A stretch of 64,000 bases of DNA from Fidelibacterota bacterium (GTDB taxonomy: Bacteria > Fidelibacterota > UBA8477 > JABMPR01): assembly GCA_018673925.1 (NCBI GenBank), contig JABHBL010000039.1, positions 1 to 64,000 on the forward strand. The letters are read 5' to 3'. Shown in pieces: positions 54,301 to 62,123 of the stretch; within the stretch, counting starts at the first letter, position 1; every line of letters begins with the position of its first letter. The notes below the pieces were generated by a model that was not told the DNA's origin, made no database searches, and saw only the letters and a list, made by a program, of their open reading frames with translations. The position numbers were made by a program, and so were the translations under genes.

Positions 54301-55016
54301 CCATCAAAAGATTCGTATACACAGTTCACGTTATTGTCGAATAAGGATGATGGATTATCCTGATCGTAACGATAATTTCGGATTTCGTAAGTTTTCAAAT
54401 TCAGGACACTCAGCCCATTTAGAGTTGAAATCCAGAGTTGGTGAGCATGATCTTCGAGAAGCCCATAAACCACTGGATCTGCCAGCGTCTCGTCGTTTGT
54501 AATAAGGCTCTCTACCGGAACAGATATTCCTGTTTTGGGGTCTAACCGAGAAAGTCCTCCGCCGGAAGTCCCGATCCAGATATAACCATTTTGATCCTCA
54601 ATCAATCCCCAAATCGAACCTTTTCCAAGTGAAAGACTATCAGAGGGATTGTGAGGGTAATGGACAAAAGATTCAGTTTCATCGATATATTTGTTTAAGC
54701 CTGAAACATAGGTACCTATCCACAGATTGCCCTGACTATCAAGTAGGCTGGAATAGATTGAATTGGAGTTAATAGAAGTTGAGTCCATGGGATCTTGGCG
54801 AAACTGCTTAAAGTTGATGCCATCATAACGGTTGAGTCCATCTTCTGTCCCAAACCACATAAATCCATTTCTATCCGCTGTCACAGTCATCACACTATTC
54901 TGCGAAAGGCCAAGATTGATATCGATTGTTTCAAATTGAGGGGAGAGATGATCATGCGCCATGCTGAAACTGGCCAGGAAAAGAAGCGGGATGATTGATT
55001 GAGTTATTTTGTTCAT
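51390..55016 (-). CDS. Giant two-component-propeller sensor histidine kinase (HisKA_2 type)
   Basis: This protein of 1208 residues has a signal peptide and about 14 Reg_prop repeats (about 25-690; typical W-I-G-T-x-x-G-G-L units) forming two periplasmic beta-propellers. A Y_Y_Y domain (about 705-770) and one membrane segment (near 785-805) follow. The cytoplasmic part is a PAS domain (about 845-960), a HisKA_2 dimerisation domain with E-V-H-H-R-V-K-N-N-L-Q (His1009/1010) and an HATPase domain (about 1085-1200). It resembles the hybrid two-component systems that sense polysaccharides in Bacteroidetes, but has no receiver or AraC output domain. It must therefore signal to a separate regulator. 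I set the start at 55016, where AGGAAAAG precedes the ATG; an in-frame ATG seven codons earlier has no Shine-Dalgarno sequence. Confidence 0.9.
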   Translation of the reverse strand: MNKITQSIIPLLFLASFSMAHDHLSPQFETIDINLGLSQNSVMTVTADRNGFMWFGTEDGLNRYDGINFKQFRQDPMDSTSINSNSIYSSLLDSQGNLWIGTYVSGLNKYIDETESFVHYPHNPSDSLSLGKGSIWGLIEDQNGYIWIGTSGGGLSRLDPKTGISVPVESLITNDETLADPVVYGLLEDHAHQLWISTLNGLSVLNLKTYEIRNYRYDQDNPSSLFDNNVNCVYESFDGENYKIWVGTNWGGLDCYDPETDGFIHHGYKSTINPDYAETSVSRIIQVGQDRLWVGTDSKGILILDINGNLLETVGKKVYDETALNDDAIRAFYDDGDIVWVGTAGGGVGKYIRNRKKFHSLTYDPLNPEGLHDNRILKIAKDSKGNLWIATWSSGLTYYNPLTNEFKVYRHDPEDSGSLSDDGIQDIIVDQYDNLWVISASTSLDLLRKDSDAFQRISVDSDNPKGLQSEYLLSMIEGQEGNIWLGSWEEGLFRLDPTSLEFETFRTQGDKDINLGNISFYCMFEDSRGRLWIGAENEGLIGFDRNTMTLSQYKASPGDPTAIPNNDVMCFFEDEDGYIWLGTYGGGISRFNPRNRTFENFSTEDGLPSNAVYTIFQDTHGWLWMSTNNGLAQYHPKKKILRSYGVADGVLSKEFNPAGCQLENGWLYFGGVKGITYFHPDQIKSNRHIPQVRFTDLSIMNVPIRIDHKFNGRVILEKSITSTPALELYPDDLFFSLSFASLDYYHPRSNSYAYYMEGFDEKWRQIGHQRSVTFTNLPPGEYNFKLKGSNNDQVWNEDDLSLKVIMYPEFYESWWFISSSILLLILIGFISYRIRTNFLIKRGLELEKHNIQLNAQIESRRKAHVKASERANYFRAVIAQSPIPMAIHNSEGNITHLNSGWVELWDAESPEQIIRDYHVDEDKLANKLSLGNSFRKAVEGNIIEIPEVKFIDDNGTTKVVQMLLYPLKNIVGMTNQVMISLEDVTEIVRQRNLLEKSILEKDILLKEVHHRVKNNLQLVASLLGLQKAGTENDKTLQTLDDIKNRVNSMALVHDALYRSPEFDNIDISTYIQDLTDTLHAAFGRHAAPIDIRTNIPEISLPVDIAVPCGLMINEMVTNSLKYAFPDPEKKDKYIIIQFTECEGDCLRLEVIDNGVGLQKPVVWDSIHSLGLYLLKILSEQQLMGTVNLKDAPGAHFIIEFPIHPNFDD

Positions 55017-55263
55017 ATGCTTTTCCTGACGGTTCATTTGTTCATGTCGCTGACAAATATTCTTAGAAAAAAAATCACAAACCTTTGAGTATCGTTAAGT
55101 CAAGAAATATAGTGTTAATCCCAAGACCTACAAAGGGTAGAAACGGTATAAACCAGGTTTTAGGAAGACCCGTTAAGACATGTTTGGGAGTTTGATTATC
55201 TAGCAGTATTTGGGAATAGGGGTGTAGGCGCTGGAGCCATTGTATGGCATACCCGGTGGTAGT

Positions 55264-56028
55264 CTATTTTTTATCGGAGAAAAAAACGTCCCAGTTTTTC
55301 AATGTATCTTCAGAGGCATGTTGGCTTGCCTCCTTTTTGTTTCGTCCCTCACCAAATCCAACGACAGTACCATCGATGATAACCTGGATCATGTATAGTG
55401 GATCGTGGTCTGGTCCTGTTGTTTTGGTTACTTCAAAAGCAGGATTACCCATCTTCAAACGTTGGCATTTTTCAGCTAACTGACCTTTGTAGTTAAAGGA
55501 TTGTAATTCAGCAGCGTAATCAGCCTTCCCGGAGATTACGTGTTTTTTGACCCAAATGGCAGCCGGTTCATACCCACCATCCATATAGATGGCTGCAATA
55601 AGTGATTCAATAACATCTGCCATGATGGAATCATTGTCCCGTTGTCCACCACGGCGACTGGAGTCGCTCAGAAGAATCCACTTCCCCAGATCTAGACGAA
55701 GCGCACATTCCGAGAGATAGTTACCGTTCACCAGAATGGTCCGGTATTTTGTGAGGGTTCCCTCATTTAGATGGAGGTGTGTTTTGAAAAGATAATCTGA
55801 AACAACCAGCTGGAGAACTGCATCCCCGAGGAATTCAAGACGCTCATATGAGTAGCGTATATTATTCTGGCTGGCAAATGAACTGTGGGTTAAAGCACGT
55901 TCCAGCAGATGAGGCTCGGCAAATGAATAGCCCAGGGCTTTTTCAATTGTGGAAAGATTTTTTGCAAAGTGATCAGAGACCACCGGCTTCAAATCATTTT
56001 TCCTGAAGAGTTTCCCCAAAATCCTCAT
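55264..56028 (-). CDS. rnc: Ribonuclease III
   Basis: This 254-residue enzyme has an RNase III domain with the signature E62-R-L-E-F-L-G-D69-A-V and the later D-S-I-M-A-D-V-I-E-S-L, which together provide the acidic metal-binding residues. A double-stranded-RNA-binding domain (about 177-248) follows, with G-N-K-K-E-A/R-N-K-K-E-A as its terminal helix. It cleaves structured RNA such as rRNA precursors. It follows fabF by ten bases at the end of the fatty-acid cluster, an arrangement seen in several phyla. It is slightly longer than the E. coli enzyme, mainly at the N-terminus. Confidence 0.95.
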   Translation of the reverse strand: MRILGKLFRKNDLKPVVSDHFAKNLSTIEKALGYSFAEPHLLERALTHSSFASQNNIRYSYERLEFLGDAVLQLVVSDYLFKTHLHLNEGTLTKYRTILVNGNYLSECALRLDLGKWILLSDSSRRGGQRDNDSIMADVIESLIAAIYMDGGYEPAAIWVKKHVISGKADYAAELQSFNYKGQLAEKCQRLKMGNPAFEVTKTTGPDHDPLYMIQVIIDGTVVGFGEGRNKKEASQHASEDTLKNWDVFFSDKK

Positions 56029-56038
56029 AAGTGTAAGA

Positions 56039-57280
56039 TTAGGCCTTATATTCCTTTACCGCCAACACAGCATTGTGACCACCAAAACCGAAAGAATTAC
56101 TAATTCCTGCTCTGACTTCACGTTGAACGGATACACCAGGTGTATAGTTCAAATCACATTCATCACAGGGATTCTCATGGTGAATGGTCGGAGCGATTGT
56201 GTTGGTCATAACAGTTTTTACAAGAGCCGCCAGTTCAATTCCACCTGAAGCACCCAGGAGGTGACCCGTCATGGATTTTGTTGAACTTACCGAAAGCTTG
56301 TAGGCATGATCACCAAATACATTCTTTATAGCAATGGATTCGTTTTTATCATTGGCTGGTGTCGAAGTTCCATGGGCATTTATATAATCAATATCTGTGG
56401 GAATAAGATCGCCGTCTGCGAGTGCCATTTTCATGGCACGATTGGCTCCTTCACCACCTGAAGCAGGACTGGTGATATGATAGGCATCTGCTGTCATTCC
56501 AAAGCCAGACAGTTCGGCAAGGATGTTGGCACCCCTGGCTTGAGCATGTTCAAGACTTTCAAGAACAAAGACACCGGCTCCTTCACCCATGACAAAGCCA
56601 TCTCGGGCTTTATCAAATGGTCTGCTGGCAGAATCTGGATCAGGATTAAAAGAGAGTGCCTTCATATTGGCAAAACCGGCAAAGCCCATGTGGGTAAGCG
56701 CAGCATCTGCACCACCACAGACCATGACATCTGCATCACCATAACGAATCGCCCGCATACCAAGACCAACTGCATGAGCAGCAGTGGCGCAAGCTGAGTT
56801 TACCGAAAAATTTGGTCCTTTGAGTCCCCAGATAATTGAAACATAACCAGCCGCAATATCTGGAATCATCATAGGAATAAAGAAAGGACTGACACGTCGA
56901 TGTCCCCGCTTAATCAGCATGGCGTGTTGCTCTTCAAATGTATACAGACCACCCACACCACTTCCGATGATGACACCCATACGGGTGGGATCTTCACTTG
57001 AAGTATCCAGACCACTTTGAGCAATTGCAGCCTTGGCTGAATGCACAGAATAGCGCGTAAAAGGATCCATGCGGCGTGCTTCTTTAAAATCAACTACATC
57101 GTCAATGAGAATTTCATCTTTTGCGGTGGCTGCTACAGTAGCATTGTAGCCTTCTTCCACCAACCAATCCTGGGTGGTTACTCCATTTGTTCCGGCAACC
57201 AGATTGTTCCAAAATTTATCAATTTCATTCCCCAGGGGTGAGACGACCCCCATTCCAGTAATAACAACACGCTTATTCAT
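56039..57280 (-). CDS. fabF: 3-oxoacyl-ACP synthase II
   Basis: This 413-residue condensing enzyme has the Cys-His-His triad: Cys164 in N-S-A-C-A-T, His303 in N-A-H-G-T-S and His340 in S-M-T-G-H, with Lys335 nearby. It elongates acyl-ACP chains with malonyl-ACP. Length and motifs are standard. Although it follows acpP, a strong hairpin with a T-run lies between them, so its expression probably depends on read-through or a separate promoter. Confidence 0.97.
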   Translation of the reverse strand: MNKRVVITGMGVVSPLGNEIDKFWNNLVAGTNGVTTQDWLVEEGYNATVAATAKDEILIDDVVDFKEARRMDPFTRYSVHSAKAAIAQSGLDTSSEDPTRMGVIIGSGVGGLYTFEEQHAMLIKRGHRRVSPFFIPMMIPDIAAGYVSIIWGLKGPNFSVNSACATAAHAVGLGMRAIRYGDADVMVCGGADAALTHMGFAGFANMKALSFNPDPDSASRPFDKARDGFVMGEGAGVFVLESLEHAQARGANILAELSGFGMTADAYHITSPASGGEGANRAMKMALADGDLIPTDIDYINAHGTSTPANDKNESIAIKNVFGDHAYKLSVSSTKSMTGHLLGASGGIELAALVKTVMTNTIAPTIHHENPCDECDLNYTPGVSVQREVRAGISNSFGFGGHNAVLAVKEYKA

Positions 57281-57292
57281 GGTACTCCCTTA

Positions 57293-57356
57293 TAAAAAAA
57301 CTGGATTCACTGTTAAGTCGGGATTTGACCCCAGACCCCTCAGTGAACCCAGTTTT
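57293..57356 (-). terminator. Strong hairpin terminator/attenuator between acpP and fabF
   Basis: On the minus strand, AAAACTGGGTTCACTG (57356-57341) pairs with CAGTGAATCCAGTTTT (57312-57297), 15 of 16 positions. A 28-base GC-rich loop lies between, and the stem merges into a T7 run. The gap between acpP stop (57381) and fabF start (57280) is 100 bases, far longer than other gaps in this cluster. On the plus strand the same stem ends in TTTTATTT, so it may be bidirectional. Confidence 0.8.
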
Positions 57357-57380
57357 ATTTCAGAATATTTTGACTAAAGC

Positions 57381-57614
57381 TTATCCAAGCTTACTGTCAA
57401 CGTACTGAACGGCCTTCCCAACAGTTGTGATGGTTTCAGCATCTTCATCGGGAATTTCAATATCGAAGACTTCTTCGAACTGCATGATGAGTTCAACGGT
57501 ATCAAGTGAGTCTGCACCGAGATCGTCAATAAATGAAGCATCTTCAGTGATCTTTGCGGCATCAACACCTAATTTTTCGACAATAACGTCACGTACTTTT
57601 TCAAAGGTTGACAT
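57381..57614 (-). CDS. acpP: Acyl carrier protein
   Basis: This 77-residue acidic protein has the D-S-L motif ([10 protein letters not shown]) and Ser36 as the phosphopantetheine attachment site. It carries the growing acyl chain for the enzymes encoded around it. The terminator after it probably keeps acpP message in excess over fabF, as ACP is needed in much larger amounts. Confidence 0.97.
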   Translation of the reverse strand: MSTFEKVRDVIVEKLGVDAAKITEDASFIDDLGADSLDTVELIMQFEEVFDIEIPDEDAETITTVGKAVQYVDSKLG

Positions 57615-57641
57615 ATAGTTCCTTCCTCCTAACTTTCAATT

Positions 57642-58391
57642 CTATCCTTGCATGACCAGGCCGCCATCAACATTGAAGACCTGACCTGTGATATATCCAG
57701 CTTGCTCGGAACCTAAAAAAGCTACCAAATTGGCAACATCCTGAGGTTCTCCAATACGACCCAGTGGGATCTGTGCAAACAATTTTTCCTTGGCATCGTC
57801 TGTGATCGCGTCTGTCATATCGGTGGCAATATAACCAGGTGCAACGGCATTCACAGTGATTCCTCTTGACCCAACTTCCTTAGACAGAGACTTGGTAAAC
57901 CCAATAATACCAGCCTTTGAAGCAGCATAATTGGCTTGTCCAGCATTTCCCATTTGTCCAACTACAGAAGTAATATTTATAATGCGACCCCCCCGCAATT
58001 TTAAAAAATTTCTTAACAGTGCTTGAGACATATTGAAGACACTTTTAAGATTGATATTCATGATATCATCCCATTGGTCTTCCTTCATACGCATCATGAG
58101 ATTGTCTCGAGTAATTCCAGCGTTGTTTACCAATACATCTACCTGGCCAAATGCTTCCAAAGCAGCGGCACTTAAAGCTTTACAATCATCCATGGATGAA
58201 ACATCGGCAGCAACACCCAGACAGGTATACCCCTGGGCTTCAAATTCTTCCTGAACCTGTTGACAATCTTCAGCTTTGCGACTGCTGACCACTACTTTTG
58301 CTCCCAGTTCAGCCAAAGCTAAGGCTATCTGGTGACCAATACCCCTCGTGGATCCTGTGACGACAACAACTTTCCCCTGATAATCGATCAT
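57642..58391 (-). CDS. fabG: 3-oxoacyl-ACP reductase
   Basis: This 249-residue short-chain dehydrogenase has the NADPH motif T-G-S-T-R-G-I-G (12-19), N-N-A-G and the catalytic Ser142, Tyr155 (Q-A-N-Y-A-A-S-K) and Lys159. It reduces 3-oxoacyl-ACP in elongation. The start overlaps the fabD stop by four bases (ATGA). Confidence 0.96.
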   Translation of the reverse strand: MIDYQGKVVVVTGSTRGIGHQIALALAELGAKVVVSSRKAEDCQQVQEEFEAQGYTCLGVAADVSSMDDCKALSAAALEAFGQVDVLVNNAGITRDNLMMRMKEDQWDDIMNINLKSVFNMSQALLRNFLKLRGGRIINITSVVGQMGNAGQANYAASKAGIIGFTKSLSKEVGSRGITVNAVAPGYIATDMTDAITDDAKEKLFAQIPLGRIGEPQDVANLVAFLGSEQAGYITGQVFNVDGGLVMQG

Positions 58392-59302
58392 GATATTACC
58401 TCCAATTGTTCTTGGTTTGCGACACCGCCAGTTGGCATATCTCGGTGAATGCGTTTTACCAATCCCTGAAGTACTTTTCCAGGACCGATTTCAACAATTT
58501 CCTCAACACCATCCTTAACCATATATTGAACTGTATCCTCCCAAAGAACAGGATTTTCTAACTGCTCAATCAGATTGTTTTTTATTTTGGCTGGATCTGA
58601 TGTGGGGCTGGCATCCACATTGGCTACGACAGGAACTTTTGCCTTCTTAAACTTAGTCTTCTCAATAATGACACTCAGGTCATCCTTGGCGGGTGCCATC
58701 AGGGGTGAGTGGAACGCACCACTCACATTCAGAGCAAGCGCTTTACGCGCTCCTAAATTCTTGGCAATTTCCATGGCATAATGAACGGCTACGGTCTCAC
58801 CTGAGATGACAATTTGTCCAGGTGAGTTGTAATTTGCTGCCTGCACGATACCCCTTAAGGAGGCATGTTTGCACACCTTGGTAATATCCTTGCGGGACAT
58901 ATTCAGAATGGCTGCCATGGTTCCAGTTTGGCTTTCTCCAGCTGCCTGCATGCCCTCAGAACGTACCTTCACAATTGAGAGTGCATCTTCAAAACTGAGT
59001 ACACCTGCTGCGAACAGAGCTGAGAATTCACCAAGACTATGACCAGCGGTCATGGAAAATTCGTAGGATTTTGGTAGAAGCGTAAAAAGAGCGGCTGAGG
59101 TAACAAATAAAGCAGGCTGGGTTACCTTGGTTTCTGTCAAAGCTTCCAGAGGACCATTGAAACTGACATCTGCAACATCAAAGCCAAGAATTTCATTGGC
59201 TATGGTGTACATATCTTTTACCGATTGATGCTTGTCAAATATATCTTGACCCATTCCAACATACTGGGATGCCTGGCCTGGAAATACGAGAGCACGTTTC
59301 AT
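58388..59302 (-). CDS. fabD: Malonyl-CoA:ACP transacylase
   Basis: This 304-residue protein has F-P-G-Q-A-S-Q at the N-terminus, nucleophile Ser89 in G-H-S-L-G-E, and the partner His198 in G-A-F-H-S. It loads malonate on ACP. Standard length; three bases after the fabH stop. Confidence 0.96.
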   Translation of the reverse strand: MKRALVFPGQASQYVGMGQDIFDKHQSVKDMYTIANEILGFDVADVSFNGPLEALTETKVTQPALFVTSAALFTLLPKSYEFSMTAGHSLGEFSALFAAGVLSFEDALSIVKVRSEGMQAAGESQTGTMAAILNMSRKDITKVCKHASLRGIVQAANYNSPGQIVISGETVAVHYAMEIAKNLGARKALALNVSGAFHSPLMAPAKDDLSVIIEKTKFKKAKVPVVANVDASPTSDPAKIKNNLIEQLENPVLWEDTVQYMVKDGVEEIVEIGPGKVLQGLVKRIHRDMPTGGVANQEQLEVIS

Positions 59303-59305
59303 GAA

Positions 59306-60304
59306 TTACCCTTTCTTGCTTGGTCCGTAGCGCAATAAAATACTGCCCCAGGTATACCCGGCACCAAATGCAGCAAAAAGCACAAGGTCACCATCTTTTA
59401 TGCGCCCATCACGGACAACTTCATCCAATCCCAGGGGAAGCGTACCAGCAGTGGTATTGCCGTATTTATCGATGTTAAGTAAGACCTGCTCATCTTTGAA
59501 GCCTGCCTTGCGAGCGGCAACATCGATGATGCGTTTATTTGCCTGATGTGGGATGAATATTCCAACATCTTCAGCTTTCAAATTGTTTTTCTCAAGAATT
59601 TCAGCACTGACATTGGCCATATCATTGGAGGCACGTTTGAAAACGCTGCGTCCATCCTGGTAGATAAAATGCTCTCGGGCATCAACAGTGGCATGGGTAG
59701 CTGGTTTCCGACTTCCACCAGCCTTCATGTGCAATGCATCAGCACCGCTACCATCGATGTGGAGGATATCATCAATCATTCCAAAATTTTCATCTTCCGT
59801 AGGCTCGAGGAGAACAGCACCCCCACCATCACCAAAGAGAATACAGGTATTACGATCGGTATAGTCCAGGATAGAACTCATGGTATCCACACCCACGACA
59901 ATAACCTTTTTTGAACCGGTCTGGATGAGAGAGGAACCAGATTTGAGGGCAAAAAGAAAACCTGAGCAGGCACCTGACAGATCATATCCCCAGGCATTGT
60001 GCGCTCCAATTTTTTCCTGGATCAATGCAGCAGTTGAGGGGAAAAGCATGTCCGGGGTGACAGTTGCTACGATAATAGCATCAATCTCTTCCGCTTTAGT
60101 TCCTGTTTCGGCTAATAACTTGTTTACAGCACTCACACTCATATCGGAACTGGCTTCACCTTCAGCTGCGACACGTCTTTCTTTAATACCTGTTCTACTC
60201 TGGATCCATTCGTCGTTGGTGTCCACCATTTTTTCCAAATCAAAATTTGTAATTACTTTTTTAGGTACATAGGAGGCAACTCCAGTTATTGCAGCACGGA
60301 TCAT
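59306..60304 (-). CDS. fabH: 3-oxoacyl-ACP synthase III
   Basis: This 332-residue enzyme starts chain synthesis from acyl-CoA and malonyl-ACP. The triad is Cys113 (S-G-A-C-S-G), His253 (I-P-H-Q-A-N) and Asn283 (Y-G-N-T-T). The primer preference, acetyl or branched, cannot be determined here. Seventeen bases after plsX. Confidence 0.96.
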   Translation of the reverse strand: MIRAAITGVASYVPKKVITNFDLEKMVDTNDEWIQSRTGIKERRVAAEGEASSDMSVSAVNKLLAETGTKAEEIDAIIVATVTPDMLFPSTAALIQEKIGAHNAWGYDLSGACSGFLFALKSGSSLIQTGSKKVIVVGVDTMSSILDYTDRNTCILFGDGGGAVLLEPTEDENFGMIDDILHIDGSGADALHMKAGGSRKPATHATVDAREHFIYQDGRSVFKRASNDMANVSAEILEKNNLKAEDVGIFIPHQANKRIIDVAARKAGFKDEQVLLNIDKYGNTTAGTLPLGLDEVVRDGRIKDGDLVLFAAFGAGYTWGSILLRYGPSKKG

Positions 60305-60321
60305 ATTATTTCCCTGATTGG

Positions 60322-61362
60322 TTAGTGGTGGATGATTTGTTCGTCCATATCCGTATAAACGATGTTGGATAGGGATTTCGTTATTTCCTGTTCAATGGCA
60401 TCGATCATATTCGATTTTATAAGGCTTTGGGCTTCAAAAAGAGCTGCCTTAATGGCTTTCTCATTTGAAGATCCATGGGCTATGAGGGAAATACCCTTGA
60501 TGCCAAGTAAGGGTGAACCGCCATAATTGTTGGGGTCAAAAATGCCCATTAGTTCAGTAAAGACTGGTTTGATAAGACGGGCACCTAAAAGTCTACTGGG
60601 ACGATCAATTCTTCTCTTGATCATACTAAACAAAGTTTTAAATGTACTCTCGGCTAACTTTAGTGAGACGTTACCAGTAAATCCATCGGTCACAATGACA
60701 TCAAATTTATCGAAAAAGATGTCTCGGCCTTCAGCATAGCCCTTAAAATTCAGACTGGAATCTTCCAGGAGTCGCTTGGCCTCTCGGACCAGGGAGGTCC
60801 CCTTCTCAGCTTCTTCACCAATACTCATGAGTCCGACGCGGGGCTTGTCAGTTTTGGTTAGATAGCGGTGCACGATGCTACCCATGATTCCGAATTGGAG
60901 TAAATTTTTTGGTTTGGCTTCAGCAACTGCACCGACATCGAGTAAGAGGGTTGCACCTTTTTCATGAGGCATAAAGGCTCCCACTGCAGGACGATCAACT
61001 CCAGGGATGCGACCCAGAGAGAGAAGGGAATAGGTCATGGTAGCGCCAGTATTCCCAGCCGAGATAAAAGCGTCGGCCTCGTTTGTTTTAACTAACCCGA
61101 TACCAACACGCATTGAAGAATCTTTTTTTTCTTTATAGGATTTGGTGGGTGATTCATCCATGGTAACGACCTGGGAGGCATGCTGAATATGTAGCCGAGG
61201 ACTTTCAAAAGATCTGGATTGAAGCTCATGGCGAATAAGGTCTTCCTTGCCAACCAGTATGACTTCACCAATACTTTTGGGATCATTCAAATATTGAATT
61301 GCCCCTTCGATATTGATAAAAGGGGCATTATCGCCCCCCATACTATCAACCACGATTTTCAT
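60322..61362 (-). CDS. plsX: Phosphate acyltransferase PlsX
   Basis: This protein of 346 residues has the standard start M-K-I-V-V-D-S-M-G-G-D-N-A-P. It converts acyl-ACP to acyl-phosphate for phospholipid synthesis. An in-frame TTG four codons upstream overlaps the rpmF stop, but the conventional ATG at 61362 gives the family N-terminus. Gene order matches the usual rpmF-plsX-fabH block. Confidence 0.95.
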   Translation of the reverse strand: MKIVVDSMGGDNAPFINIEGAIQYLNDPKSIGEVILVGKEDLIRHELQSRSFESPRLHIQHASQVVTMDESPTKSYKEKKDSSMRVGIGLVKTNEADAFISAGNTGATMTYSLLSLGRIPGVDRPAVGAFMPHEKGATLLLDVGAVAEAKPKNLLQFGIMGSIVHRYLTKTDKPRVGLMSIGEEAEKGTSLVREAKRLLEDSSLNFKGYAEGRDIFFDKFDVIVTDGFTGNVSLKLAESTFKTLFSMIKRRIDRPSRLLGARLIKPVFTELMGIFDPNNYGGSPLLGIKGISLIAHGSSNEKAIKAALFEAQSLIKSNMIDAIEQEITKSLSNIVYTDMDEQIIHH

Positions 61363-61370
61363 TTTTGGAA

Positions 61371-61553
61371 TCAAACTTCTTTAGGAATGGTAACCTGTTT
61401 TCCCTTGTAATATCCGCAATGGGGACAAACACGGTGTGGTAATTTTGGTTCGCTGCAGTTTGAGCAGGTGATAAGACCAGCGAGGGACGCCTTCCAGTGA
61501 GTGCGACGTTTATCCCTTCTGGCCCGCGAGGTTTTTCTTTTTGGTACAGCCAC
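61371..61553 (-). CDS. rpmF: Ribosomal protein L32
   Basis: This 60-residue basic protein starts M-A-V-P-K-R-K-T-S and has the four zinc ligands C-S-N-C and C-P-H-C. Its place between yceD and plsX is the common arrangement linking ribosome and lipid synthesis. Confidence 0.97.
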   Translation of the reverse strand: MAVPKRKTSRARRDKRRTHWKASLAGLITCSNCSEPKLPHRVCPHCGYYKGKQVTIPKEV

Positions 61554-61566
61554 GAGTAAAAATCTC

Positions 61567-62049
61567 CTATTCGTTGAACAAATCTTTTAGCTTAGCCCAG
61601 CGTTCATCCGGTTTCTCTCGTGGTTTGATTATTTTTTGCAGTTCTTCTCCTGCTTTACAATCAGTACCACATCGATGTGAAATGGGGATGGCCAACAACA
61701 CGGCATCATGGACAAGAGGATAGAGATCATATTCTGCCTGGTGAGCAGGAACATGAAACATCTCATCTCCTTCGTAAGACTCCAGATACTTGGAATCAAA
61801 AGTTAGCATGACTTTAATTTCACTCTTCAGGGTGTCTTCAAACTCCTCCATGCCGGACTCACATATAAAGAGACCCGTACAAGAAATATTCCCGTGTAGA
61901 TAAAAATTTTGACCCTGTCGGTCGATGCCTAACTTCAATTCAAACTGGAGTGGTTTCCACTCGATGCTTTTATCTTGTTGTAGCTGTGCTACGCTGTCAA
62001 AGATCTGCTCTGATTTGCCTCTCGGCAATGTGTTCAGTACTATCTTCAT
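61567..62049 (-). CDS. yceD: DUF177 (YceD) family protein
   Basis: This protein of 160 residues has the DUF177 pattern: a C-T-G-L-F-I-C-E core near residue 64, then D[14 protein letters not shown] and a C-terminal C-G-T-D-C-K. YceD is linked to 23S rRNA and L32 in known cases, agreeing with its position before rpmF. The likely start is ATG 62049, giving M-K-I-V-L-N; an in-frame GTG at 62061 is less typical. Neither start has a strong ribosome-binding site. Confidence 0.9.
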   Translation of the reverse strand: MKIVLNTLPRGKSEQIFDSVAQLQQDKSIEWKPLQFELKLGIDRQGQNFYLHGNISCTGLFICESGMEEFEDTLKSEIKVMLTFDSKYLESYEGDEMFHVPAHQAEYDLYPLVHDAVLLAIPISHRCGTDCKAGEELQKIIKPREKPDERWAKLKDLFNE

Positions 62050-62123
62050 TGTCAAAGCCACGCAATATAGATGGGAGTTATTCGCATGTCAAACGTTTAA
62101 CTTATTGAGAAATCAGCAGCCTA

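Noticed and set aside
55075-55263. 62 sense codons continue in frame after the rnc stop codon on the minus strand
   Set aside because: There is no start codon within it and rnc already has a complete dsRNA-binding domain; an open frame of this length by chance is plausible, so I did not call a gene or readthrough.
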